DNA from: Aquificota bacterium
GTDB taxonomy: Bacteria; Aquificota; Aquificia; Aquificales; Hydrogenothermaceae
Direction: 5' to 3'
Assembly (NCBI GenBank): GCA_013153235.1
Contig: JAADEU010000095.1
Span: 1 to 11,519, forward strand
DNA length: 11,519 bases
Shown here: positions 5,550 through 11,519 of the stretch, piece by piece
How positions within the stretch are numbered: the stretch's first letter is position 1
Layout: each line of letters begins with the position of its first letter
Notes under the pieces: generated by a model
The model's database searches: none
Told to the model about the DNA's origin: nothing
The model's input: only the letters and a program-made list of their open reading frames with translations
Made by a program: the position numbers and the translations under genes

Positions 5550-7128
5550 GAAAAAAATAAAGCTTGCAAAAAGGGCAAAGGAGATTTCCCTTACCCTTTC
5601 GAAGCTTGGATTTTACAATATATACGAGTACTTTAAACTCCTTTTTGGTATTGAGGTTGACCCGGAGGCAAAGCCCAGAAAAATCAGGGAAGCCCTTGAG
5701 AAACTGGGACCTTCATTTATAAAACTGGGACAGATACTCAGTACCCGTCCTGATATTGTTCCTGTTTATATTATTGATGAGCTTATAAAGCTACAGGACA
5801 GGGTTGCACCCTTTGATTACCAGATAGTACAGCAGATACTTGAGAGGAATTACGGGGACAGGCTGTGGGAAATATTTGACCACATAGAAAAGGAACCTAT
5901 CGCATCTGCCTCCATATCCCAGGTACATGTTGGATACCTGAAAACCGGTGAAAAAGTTGCTGTAAAGGTCAGAAGGCCTGAGCTTGAGGAGTTGATTCAG
6001 CTTGATTCTGAGCTTATGTATATGGTTGTTGATTTTCTGGAGAGGCATCTTAAAAATATAAAGGAGTTTAACCTTAAAGGGGTGATTCACCAGTTCAAAA
6101 GAACCACCCTCCAGGAAGCTGACTTTACAATAGAAGCCCAGAACATAAAGATATTTCAGGAAAACTTTAAGAACTATCCAGGTTTCAAGGTTCCCCACTG
6201 TTTCTACGACATATCCACCTCGGAGGTTCTGATAACCGAGTTTATAGAGGGAACGAAGATATCCGATGTTGAGACCCTGAAAAGGAAAGGACTTGACCCT
6301 GTTGATATAGCCAGAAGGCTTACAGATGCGTACTTCAAGATGGTTTTTAAAGACGGGGTGTACCATGCAGACCCGCATCCAGGCAATCTGTTTGTTCAGG
6401 ATGATGGGACGATAGTTGCGATTGATTTTGGTATGATAGCATTCCTTTCGAAGACAAAAAAGAAGTACTTTTTTGATTATATCATCGCCGTGACAACCCT
6501 AGACCTTAACCTGGCCATCCAGTTCTACGAGGGTTTTAATATGTTTACCCCGTACACAGACTTTAATAATTTTGAGTCTGACCTCCAGTTTTTCCTTGAA
6601 AAGTACCACAATAAAAGACTTGATGAGATAAATCTCAGGGAGATGATAGAGGATATCATAGGTTTCATAAAGGAAAACCACCTGAGACTTCCCACGGATA
6701 TTGCATATCTGGGAAAGGCAGCCCTTAATCTGGAAGGTACTGTCAGAAAGCTGGACCCTACATTCAACCCAACAGAAAGACTGAAAAACTTTGTCGGAAC
6801 ATCAACAAAGGACTACATAATTGAGAAGGCGTATGAGGTAAGGGACGCAGCAGAGCTTGCATTTTACCTGATTTTTAAGCTGGAGCATATTTACAGACTG
6901 CTTATAAGGGAGAGAATAACATATCAGATTGTTTTTAAGGACCTGGAGGACCTCCAGAAGTTTTACAAACTCCAGACAGGAAAAATAGCCTTTGCGGTGC
7001 TGTTTGTGGGTCTCTTGATATCCTCTGCACTGTTTTATATGGCAGGGAAGGAAACCCTTGGGGGTATCATCCTTGTAATTTCCTTTTTTATAGGGTTAAT
7101 ATCTTTTTACAGAGTCTTTAGATTTTAG
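5542..7128 (+). CDS. ubiB: UbiB/ABC1/ADCK family atypical kinase
   Basis: This is a 528-residue protein-kinase-like ATPase of the family needed for coenzyme Q synthesis or, more broadly, isoprenoid quinone/lipid handling at the inner membrane. Family motifs in order are the N-terminal KxGQ (KLGQ, 61-64, in FIKLGQILSTRPDIVP), the Ala-rich loop PIASASISQVH (119-129) that replaces the normal P-loop, ATP-binding Lys in VAVKVRRPEL (139-148), catalytic loop HADPHPGN (275-282) and metal-binding DFG (295-297). Two membrane helices end the protein (about 481-501 and 506-524), as in bacterial UbiB. The ATG overlaps the ThyX-like gene by 8 nt, so the two are coupled. Length and motifs are complete. If the host is an Aquificota member it uses menaquinone-type quinones, so the name ubiB describes the family and not ubiquinone synthesis. 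Confidence 0.93.
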   Translation: MFKKKIKLAKRAKEISLTLSKLGFYNIYEYFKLLFGIEVDPEAKPRKIREALEKLGPSFIKLGQILSTRPDIVPVYIIDELIKLQDRVAPFDYQIVQQILERNYGDRLWEIFDHIEKEPIASASISQVHVGYLKTGEKVAVKVRRPELEELIQLDSELMYMVVDFLERHLKNIKEFNLKGVIHQFKRTTLQEADFTIEAQNIKIFQENFKNYPGFKVPHCFYDISTSEVLITEFIEGTKISDVETLKRKGLDPVDIARRLTDAYFKMVFKDGVYHADPHPGNLFVQDDGTIVAIDFGMIAFLSKTKKKYFFDYIIAVTTLDLNLAIQFYEGFNMFTPYTDFNNFESDLQFFLEKYHNKRLDEINLREMIEDIIGFIKENHLRLPTDIAYLGKAALNLEGTVRKLDPTFNPTERLKNFVGTSTKDYIIEKAYEVRDAAELAFYLIFKLEHIYRLLIRERITYQIVFKDLEDLQKFYKLQTGKIAFAVLFVGLLISSALFYMAGKETLGGIILVISFFIGLISFYRVFRF

Positions 7129-7137
7129 GAGGAGTAA

Positions 7138-7863
7138 ATGGGACTGAGGTCTTTTATCATACCTGCTGTTGATATAAAGGATGGAAAGGCTGTAAGGCTT
7201 TTTAAAGGTGACCCGAATGCCGTTACGGTTTACGGGGATAGCCCTGTGGAGATGGCTAAACAATGGGAGGAAAAAGGGGCAAAACACCTCCACATAGTTG
7301 ACCTTGACGGGGCTTTTGAGGGAAAGCCCAGAAACTATAGAATCGTTGAACAGATAGTAAAAGCCGTTTCCATCCCTGTTGAATTTGGAGGTGGATTGAG
7401 GAGTTTTGAGGCTGTAAGGACGATGATTGATATTGGTGTTGAAAGGGTTGTAATAGGAAGCCTTGCCTACCAGAACCCTGAGGAGTTCAGGAGGATAGTA
7501 GAGGAGTTTCCTGGAAGGGTTGTTGTTGGTATTGATGCTAAAGACGGCAGAGTTGCCATTAAAGGCTGGCTTGAAAAGACGGAATTTACACCCCTTGAGT
7601 TTGCACAGAAATACGATGATATGGATATATGGGGATTTTTATATACAGATGTCAACAGGGATGGGGCACTGGTGGGACCAAATCTGGAAGGTACAAAAAT
7701 ACTTGCGGAGCATCTGAAACATCCTGTAATTGCCTCAGGAGGCGTGGGCTCTGTTGAGGATGTTAAAAAGCTCTACGGTCTCAGGGATTACGGGGTTTAC
7801 GGTGTTGTTGTCGGAAAGGCCCTGTATGAAGGTAAAATAAAACTGGAGGAACTGGAGGACTGA
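7138..7863 (+). CDS. hisA: Phosphoribosylformimino-5-aminoimidazole carboxamide ribotide isomerase
   Basis: HisA is the cytoplasmic TIM-barrel enzyme of the fourth step of histidine synthesis, isomerising ProFAR to PRFAR. The 241-residue length is standard. The catalytic Asp pair is visible as PAVDIKDGKAVRL (D12) and GIDAKDGRVAIKGW (D133). The phosphate-binding loops are EFGGGLRS (82-89) and IASGGVGSVED (198-208), and FLYTDVNRDGALVGPN (167-182) is the conserved barrel segment before the second phosphate site. VDLDGAF (54-60) is also typical. A strong AGGAGGAG ribosome site (7127-7134) overlaps the ubiB stop codon, and the ATG follows 9 nt after it. No other his gene is adjacent, so histidine genes are dispersed in this genome, with hisA embedded in a mixed operon and followed by ridA after 3 nt. 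Confidence 0.97.
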   Translation: MGLRSFIIPAVDIKDGKAVRLFKGDPNAVTVYGDSPVEMAKQWEEKGAKHLHIVDLDGAFEGKPRNYRIVEQIVKAVSIPVEFGGGLRSFEAVRTMIDIGVERVVIGSLAYQNPEEFRRIVEEFPGRVVVGIDAKDGRVAIKGWLEKTEFTPLEFAQKYDDMDIWGFLYTDVNRDGALVGPNLEGTKILAEHLKHPVIASGGVGSVEDVKKLYGLRDYGVYGVVVGKALYEGKIKLEELED

Positions 7864-7866
7864 AAG

Positions 7867-8241
7867 ATGCAGATGATAGAGACAGATAAAGCCCCTAAAG
7901 CCATAGGTCCTTATTCACAGGCCATAAAGTACGAAAATCTCCTGTTTATATCCGGACAGATAGCCATAGACCCAAAAACCCAGCAGTTTATCGGGGGAAC
8001 TGTTGAGGAGCAGACGGAGCTTATCATGAAAAATATAGGGGCTATACTGGAAGAAGCAGGCCTGAACTACAACCATGTTATAAAAACCACCATATACCTT
8101 GTGAACATGGATGACTTCCAGAAGGTAAATGGGGTGTATGGCAGGTATTTCACCGAACATAAGCCTGCAAGGGCAACTGTGGCTGTATCAGCCCTGCCCA
8201 AGGGAGCCCTTGTTGAGATAGAGGCAGTGGCAGGTATATAA
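7867..8241 (+). CDS. ridA: RidA family reactive-intermediate (enamine/imine) deaminase
   Basis: This 124-residue protein is typical of the YjgF/YER057c/UK114 family. RidA trimers hydrolyse reactive 2-aminoacrylate and similar enamines released by PLP enzymes, protecting those enzymes in the cytoplasm. Signature segments are the N-terminal APKAIGPYSQAIKYENLLFISGQ region (9-31), the catalytic Arg in ARATVAV (R102) and the conserved Glu in LVEIEAVA (E118), all as in the active RidA subfamily. The first ATG at 7867 is preferred over one at 7873 because GGAGG (7854-7858) is then 8 nt away. The ribosome site lies inside the end of hisA and the gap is 3 nt, so the two are translationally linked. A ridA next to amino-acid biosynthesis genes is a common and sensible pairing. 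Confidence 0.96.
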   Translation: MQMIETDKAPKAIGPYSQAIKYENLLFISGQIAIDPKTQQFIGGTVEEQTELIMKNIGAILEEAGLNYNHVIKTTIYLVNMDDFQKVNGVYGRYFTEHKPARATVAVSALPKGALVEIEAVAGI

Positions 8242-8263
8242 AGAATAAAGAGGAGGTTAGGTG

Positions 8264-9610
8264 ATGTTAAAAAGGCTGTTTATTCTTTTGTTTTTTGTTG
8301 GCCTTGGAGGATGGCTGACAGCCTGTAATAACGACAGTCCGGTATCCCAGACCCAGACAACGGTCCTTGTGGAAGCACAGCTTGTGGCCACGCTGAAAAG
8401 CGACCAGGTCGACACGGCACTTCAGACCATATCATCAGCAGGGGTAACTTCTACTGCAGTTCCTGTTTCTCCCTACGGGGTGTTTGGTTTTAAGGCTTTC
8501 AGGGTTGTTTACTGGACAACAGATGATAACGGTAATAGGGTAAAGGCCTCAGGTCTTGTTGTTTTCCCTGATACAGCATCCCTTGACCCCAATGCAAGGG
8601 AATACTTCCAGTCGGCTATTGTTTCGGACCAGCATGGAACGATATTCCTTGACAGCGAGGCTCCTACAAATGCATTTATGGATGATGTCAGAAAGCTCCT
8701 TTCAGGGGATACACCTACAAGCACCACGTTTGGCCTTGTGATTTATTACACAGGAGCATACGGATTTACTACCGTTATGCCAGATTACATAGGGTATGGA
8801 GAGTCTGTTGACCACTACCATACATATATGCTGGAGAACTCCCTTGCCAATGCCACTGTTGACCTATTAAAAGCTGCAGTTGAACTGGCTCAGCAGATGA
8901 AGGTCCCTGTTAAGAAAGAGGTTTATCTCGCCGGATACTCAGAAGGTGGATATGCAACTATGGCTGCTGCAAAAAGACTCCAGCAGGACAGCATGGGTTT
9001 TACCGTTAAGGGAGTGTTCCCTATGGGAGGGGTTTACGACCTTGAAACAATGGGACTTGGAATTATAAGTGCAGGTAATATGGACTTTCCACCATTCCCT
9101 GCATATCTGACATATGCTTACGGGGAGACTTACTCTGACGTTGTTCTTTCGGAGCTTGTAAAACCTGAATTTGTGGACCAGCTTACTGTACTGTTTGATA
9201 AACAGAAAGATGCTTATACCATTTACGGTCTGATGTTCCAGATTGCAGGAAAAACTCCAGGTGTTGATACATTCAGTGTTACAGACTTTTACACACTGAC
9301 TGCACTGGACAGCTTTGTGAACAACCCTGACTATCCTTTCAGGGCAAGATTAAGGGAAAACAATGTTGATGACTGGGTACCGCTGATGCCTATGGTATTT
9401 GTACACTGTAATGGTGATGATATTCTTCCACAGACACTTGCATACAATACCTACCAGAAGTTTGTTGATTCAGGTGCCCCGGCGGTTCAGTTTGTTGACC
9501 CTGAGGTTGTATTTGGAACGGCATCCCTCGGTCATTCAGACTGTGCCGTTTATGCATATAAAGTTCTGCTGGGAAGCCTGTGTCAGATGGAGTATGGAAG
9601 CTGTAACTAA
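8264..9610 (+). CDS. Lipoprotein alpha/beta hydrolase (secretory lipase/esterase-like)
   Basis: This is a serine hydrolase of 448 residues (numbered from ATG 8264) anchored outside the cytoplasmic membrane. It has a basic start and a hydrophobic core, and the lipobox W-L-T-A-C puts the acylated Cys at residue 21. The nucleophile elbow is G-Y-S-E-G-G with S226. Acid and base candidates in the correct order are D385 in HCNGDDILP and H424 in SLGHSDC. PDYIGYGES (about 173-181) before the elbow resembles the fungal secretory-lipase (LIP) and related bacterial esterase pattern. A GTG at 8261 is in frame, but AGGAGG (8251-8256) sits 7 nt before the ATG, which is preferred. It follows ridA by 22 nt and closes the operon. 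Its stop overlaps that of convergent dcd. The substrate cannot be read from the sequence. Confidence 0.85.
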   Translation: MLKRLFILLFFVGLGGWLTACNNDSPVSQTQTTVLVEAQLVATLKSDQVDTALQTISSAGVTSTAVPVSPYGVFGFKAFRVVYWTTDDNGNRVKASGLVVFPDTASLDPNAREYFQSAIVSDQHGTIFLDSEAPTNAFMDDVRKLLSGDTPTSTTFGLVIYYTGAYGFTTVMPDYIGYGESVDHYHTYMLENSLANATVDLLKAAVELAQQMKVPVKKEVYLAGYSEGGYATMAAAKRLQQDSMGFTVKGVFPMGGVYDLETMGLGIISAGNMDFPPFPAYLTYAYGETYSDVVLSELVKPEFVDQLTVLFDKQKDAYTIYGLMFQIAGKTPGVDTFSVTDFYTLTALDSFVNNPDYPFRARLRENNVDDWVPLMPMVFVHCNGDDILPQTLAYNTYQKFVDSGAPAVQFVDPEVVFGTASLGHSDCAVYAYKVLLGSLCQMEYGSCN

Positions 9611-10149
9611 TCCTTATCCATGTATATACGGGAGGCGGTTGTGCCTCTCTGCCCCTGGTATTTTCCCCTGTAGGGTTTTTCTGCAGGGGATTCCATCTGG
9701 GCAAAGACAAGCTGGCATATTCTCATGCCAGGATATATCTTTAAAGGCCTTGAATTTGCGTTGTAAAATTCCAGCGTTATATTACCCTCGAAGCCTGCAT
9801 CCACCCATCCTGCATTTTCTATAAACAGCCCAAGCCTGCCCAGTGAAGACCTCCCCTCAACAAAGGCAGTCAGATAGTCTGGGAGTTTAATGTACTCCCT
9901 TGTTGTGGCAAGGATAAAATGTTTAGGCTGAATTACAAAACCTTCATCGTCTGCGACGACCTTTTTCAGCTGATTCCCCAGGTCCGGATTTTTCACATCA
10001 AGAATGTCTATCTCTTCAGGGTACAGTAGGAAATCATTGCCCAGCCTCAGGTCCACAGAAGAAGGCTGTATCTGAACCTCATCCAGTGGTTCGATAATAA
10101 GCTCACCCTTTTTGAGAAGCTCCTTAATCTTCCTGTCGCTGAGAATCAT
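9607..10149 (-). CDS. dcd: dCTP deaminase (possibly bifunctional deaminase/dUTPase)
   Basis: Dcd deaminates dCTP to dUTP in the cytoplasm, and some members also hydrolyse the product to dUMP, the ThyX substrate. The 180-residue protein has the standard MILSDRKIKELL start, QPSSVDLRLG (28-37), EGRSSLGRLGL (98-108; S101/S102 and R105 match catalytic residues in E. coli Dcd), DAGFEGNITLEFYN (117-130; E127 is the catalytic Glu) and the closing loop KYQGQRGTTASRI. DAGFEGN-type wording is seen in the bifunctional enzymes, but mono- or bifunctionality cannot be settled by eye. It starts 12 nt after the exported-protein gene and has no clear Shine-Dalgarno site. TATAAT occurs 4 nt before the ATG. It ends tail to tail with the hydrolase gene, with the stop codons overlapping by 4 nt. 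Confidence 0.95.
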   Translation of the reverse strand: MILSDRKIKELLKKGELIIEPLDEVQIQPSSVDLRLGNDFLLYPEEIDILDVKNPDLGNQLKKVVADDEGFVIQPKHFILATTREYIKLPDYLTAFVEGRSSLGRLGLFIENAGWVDAGFEGNITLEFYNANSRPLKIYPGMRICQLVFAQMESPAEKPYRGKYQGQRGTTASRIYMDKD

Positions 10150-10161
10150 ACAATTATAATA

Positions 10162-10644
10162 TCATAACTCAAGGAGCCTTTTTGCAATCTCCTTAAGGGG
10201 AAATTGTTTCAGAATCTCAAGTGCCTCACTGTAGGACATATTTTCGTATTTCACTGTAAATACGCTATCACCTGTTAGAACGACAATAATATCCCCTGAA
10301 TTTTCCCTTTTATTGTGTGAAAGACCGGCCCTAAGACCGTTAATCTTAAAGACCTTTATGTACTCCTCAGGTGTATCGGCCTCTGTAACCATTGAGAAAA
10401 CGGCGAATGATGATGTTGCCATGGGACTTTTTATGATGCTGACATCCAGTCTTTTATCATCCCTGTGGTAGCTTCTTTCGACGGTCAGCATTTCTCCATA
10501 AACGGCGGTAACTTTACTTCCTGTTGGTTCCTCAGCCTGCCAGCCTTTAATATCCACCAGATACGGATAAAGGTCCTTATAAGAAAGGGCACTGGCGGTG
10601 GAAAAAACAATCAGAAAAGCCATTAATGTTTTTATGAATCCCAT
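10162..10644 (-). CDS. Small exported protein of unknown function
   Basis: This 160-residue protein has a signal peptide, MGFIKTLMAFLIVFSTASAL, with a probable signal peptidase I site after A-S-A. The mature part (about 140 residues) would be periplasmic and has no Cys for lipid attachment. Residues such as DIKGWQAEEPTGSKV and YSEALEILKQFPLKEIAKRL suggest an alpha/beta domain ending in an amphipathic helix, but I do not recognise the family. The start is set at the ATG 10644, not at the upstream in-frame TTG (10662), because AGGAGG (10658-10653) lies 8 nt before the ATG and would be inside the gene otherwise. It precedes dcd by 12 nt and is probably cotranscribed with it, with no evident functional link. 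Confidence 0.85.
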   Translation of the reverse strand: MGFIKTLMAFLIVFSTASALSYKDLYPYLVDIKGWQAEEPTGSKVTAVYGEMLTVERSYHRDDKRLDVSIIKSPMATSSFAVFSMVTEADTPEEYIKVFKINGLRAGLSHNKRENSGDIIVVLTGDSVFTVKYENMSYSEALEILKQFPLKEIAKRLLEL

Positions 10645-10693
10645 CTTGCCCACCTCCTTCAATTATTAAGTTGATGTAAGATAAAGAACTTTC

Positions 10694-10710
10694 AAGGATT
10701 TCACATCCTT
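10694..10710. other. Small dyad in the divergent intergenic region
   Basis: AAGGAT (10694-10699), a 5-base loop and ATCCTT (10705-10710) form a perfect 6-bp inverted repeat in the 139-nt interval between the divergent exported-protein and DUF177 genes. It could be an operator shared by both. The stem is short and the T run beside it (TTCTT) is poor, so a terminator is unlikely. Confidence 0.3.
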
Positions 10711-10720
10711 TTCTTAAAAC

Positions 10721-10748
10721 TTGAATTACAATTATTAATGCATAAATT
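10721..10748 (+). promoter_or_regulatory. Possible promoter of the DUF177 gene
   Basis: TTGAAT (10721-10726) and TAAATT (10743-10748) are spaced 16 nt and each match the sigma-70 hexamers at four of six positions. The start would lie near 10755, leaving a leader of ~28 nt that holds the AAGGGGTGAG ribosome site. It is the best candidate in the interval but not a strong one. Confidence 0.3.
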
Positions 10749-10783
10749 TAAGCCGAAAAATTTTGTTAAAAGGGGTGAGAAAA

Positions 10784-11317
10784 TTGCCGGTATTTATAAA
10801 TCTAAAAAATGAACTTAAGAATGAGGATTTTATAGAAAGGGACTTTTCCGTGCCCTTTGATAGCCTTGACCTTCCTGAGGAGTATTCCTCAAAAAATAGG
10901 GATGTGGATGTCCATATGTACATCTTTAAAGAGAAGGACGGATATCTGATATCCCTGTCTATAAAAAGTGATGTTCAGCTTGAGTGTGATAGATGTCTTG
11001 AGCCTTTTAATATGGACCTGAGTGGAACCAGTAATATTTTTCTGTCAAAAAAGAAACTTTCCGGAGGGGAACTCCACGAGGATGACCTTATAGCAAGGTA
11101 CCTTGAGGATGAGGAGCATTTTAATGTAAGTGAACTACTCAGGGAAGAGATACTGATTCAGACGCCTATGAAAGCCCTCTGCAGTGATAACTGTCAGGGT
11201 ATATGTCCTGTATGTGGAAACAACAGGAATGAAAATCCCTGTGATTGTGAGAAAAAACAAAAAAGGGAAGAATCCCCATTTGCAAAACTCCAGGTCCTTC
11301 TGGAGAAGAAAAAATAA
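10784..11317 (+). CDS. YceD/DUF177 family protein with C-terminal zinc-binding cysteines
   Basis: This is a 177-residue member of the DUF177 (YceD) family, linked in bacteria and plastids to 23S rRNA accumulation and usually encoded just before rpmF (ribosomal protein L32). It contains the family's C-x-R-C-L-E-P-F (LECDRCLEPF, C68/C71) and the Cys-rich tail ALCSDNCQGICPVCGN with C153 and C155, which probably bind zinc. VSELLREEILIQTPMKALC is the standard stretch before the tail. The start is taken as TTG 10784, because GGGGTGA (10772-10778) lies 5 nt before it and the product then begins MPVFINLKNELKN, as expected for the family. An in-frame TTG at 10763 would lie upstream of the ribosome site. 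No ATG is available nearby. No rpmF follows within the window; IS-like sequence does. Confidence 0.88.
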   Translation: MPVFINLKNELKNEDFIERDFSVPFDSLDLPEEYSSKNRDVDVHMYIFKEKDGYLISLSIKSDVQLECDRCLEPFNMDLSGTSNIFLSKKKLSGGELHEDDLIARYLEDEEHFNVSELLREEILIQTPMKALCSDNCQGICPVCGNNRNENPCDCEKKQKREESPFAKLQVLLEKKK

Positions 11318-11339
11318 AAGAAAGAGGGAGAGAGGAGTC

Positions 11340-11428
11340 CATATTAAGGCTCTTGAGTAAAGATTCATCAGATGAAAACTCCTTTCTGCCGCCTGTAGCT
11401 TTCATAAGCTTGCTGTTTATTGTTCGTC
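11340..11428 (-). pseudogene. Fragment resembling the C-terminal part of an IS256-type transposase
   Basis: On the minus strand ~30 codons read RRTINSKLMKATGGRKEF then SSDESLLKSLNM. This resembles the segment near the end of IS256/Mutator-type transposases ('N-x-x-L-R-K-x-T-K-x-x-G-x-F-P-S/T-D-E/D-A/S-L-L-K-x-L-Y'). The match begins and ends abruptly: on one side the frame reaches a terminal-repeat-like sequence, on the other it loses the family pattern before the DUF177 gene. No catalytic residues are included. Identification is by recalled pattern only, so confidence is modest. Confidence 0.4.
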
Positions 11429-11519
11429 GGGAGTGTCTATAAAACTGTGTAAATTTTACCATAGCCTAAATCCTACCCTCAAACAAAATAGAAAGCTGAC
11501 CATAAATCCTACCCCATCC
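11429..11519. mobile_element. Probable end of an IS256-family insertion sequence (continues beyond window)
   Basis: From 11429 the + strand reads GGGAGTGTCTATAAAACTGT followed by GTAAATTTTACC. A GGG-x-x-TGTCT outer end with TGTGTAAA ~15-20 nt further in is the style of IS256-family terminal inverted repeats, with the element interior to the right. It abuts the transposase fragment exactly at 11428/11429. Inside it the 12-mer taaatcctaccc occurs at 11467-11478 and again at 11503-11514, 36 bp apart, and may be part of a subterminal binding region. No coding frame of the element is seen in the remaining bases. The other end and the target duplication lie outside the window. Confidence 0.4.
11467..11514. 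repeat. 12-bp direct repeat with 36-bp period
   Basis: taaatcctaccc occurs perfectly at 11467-11478 and 11503-11514. The copies are preceded by similar bases (accatagcc and gacca). Only two copies fit before the window ends, so it is unknown whether an array continues. Confidence 0.6.

Noticed and set aside
8242..8263. Terminator or promoter between ridA and the hydrolase
   Set aside because: The 22-nt gap holds only an AGGAGG ribosome site, with no hairpin and no promoter hexamers.
10153..10158. TATAAT as a private promoter of dcd
   Set aside because: It ends only 4 nt before the ATG, so the start would fall inside the first codon, and no -35 is evident. Cotranscription with the exported-protein gene fits better.
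10645..10662. TTG 10662 as the start of the small exported protein
   Set aside because: The AGGAGG ribosome site would then be inside the gene, and the signal peptide would gain an unnatural KEVGK lead. ATG 10644 is better placed.
11166..11462. A 98-residue minus-strand gene over the end of DUF177
   Set aside because: Most of it is antisense to a well-supported gene. Only the ~30 codons outside DUF177 resemble anything (transposase), so only those are kept as a fragment.
11467..11514. CRISPR array
   Set aside because: The repeat is only 12 bp with a 24-bp gap and two copies. CRISPR repeats are ~24-37 bp with similar-length spacers, and no cas gene is near.

Overview
The window looks like chromosomal DNA of a thermophilic bacterium of the Aquificota, most likely the Hydrogenothermaceae (Persephonella/Sulfurihydrogenibium type). 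This is inferred from the style of the proteins (Lys/Glu/Ile/Tyr rich), heavy AGG/AGA/ATA codon use, tightly overlapping mixed-function operons and a lone hisA. It is not proved by any marker gene. About half of the genes are housekeeping types and the rest are accessory.

Left flank (1-1349): the C-terminal end of an unidentified gene on the + strand faces a convergent lipoprotein gene that has its own good sigma-70 promoter. This part is visibly richer in A+T than the rest (about 27-32% GC in three sampled 60-base lines, against 38-57% in three lines further right). It begins at the 3' end of a tRNA-Arg(CCT) gene, the classic arrangement of an integrated island. Between the tRNA and the lipoprotein promoter lie a strong hairpin and four 10-bp tandem repeats.

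Minus-strand operon (4088 down to about 1350): a macro-domain protein, a membrane-anchored restriction-endonuclease-fold protein whose usual catalytic Q-x-K is missing, and a secreted M16 zinc protease overlap each other by 4-11 nt. They are followed directly by the tRNA-Arg.

Plus-strand operon (4149-9610): it starts with the wreck of an EAL-HDOD signalling gene, of which only the first ~38 codons and last ~60 codons remain, joined in different frames. The remnant runs into an unusual long ThyX-like protein, then ubiB, hisA, ridA and a lipoprotein alpha/beta hydrolase. Gaps are -8 to +22 nt, so this is one transcription unit.

The hydrolase gene ends tail to tail with dcd, the two stop codons overlapping. 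dcd is preceded by a small exported protein of unknown function (minus strand, 10644-9607). dcd and the ThyX-like protein both belong to dTMP supply (dCTP to dUMP to dTMP).

Right end: a YceD/DUF177 protein, with a probable TTG start, is divergent from the exported protein. The ribosomal protein L32 gene (rpmF) that usually follows it is not there. Instead there is a fragment resembling the C-terminal part of an IS256-type transposase, abutting a sequence that looks like an IS256-family terminal repeat, so a mobile element probably continues beyond the window.

Points most worth a second look: the ThyX-like protein with a large internal insertion and altered signature residues, the deleted EAL-HDOD gene, the macro plus inactive-nuclease operon, the island-like left flank with phased repeats, and the nested IS debris.
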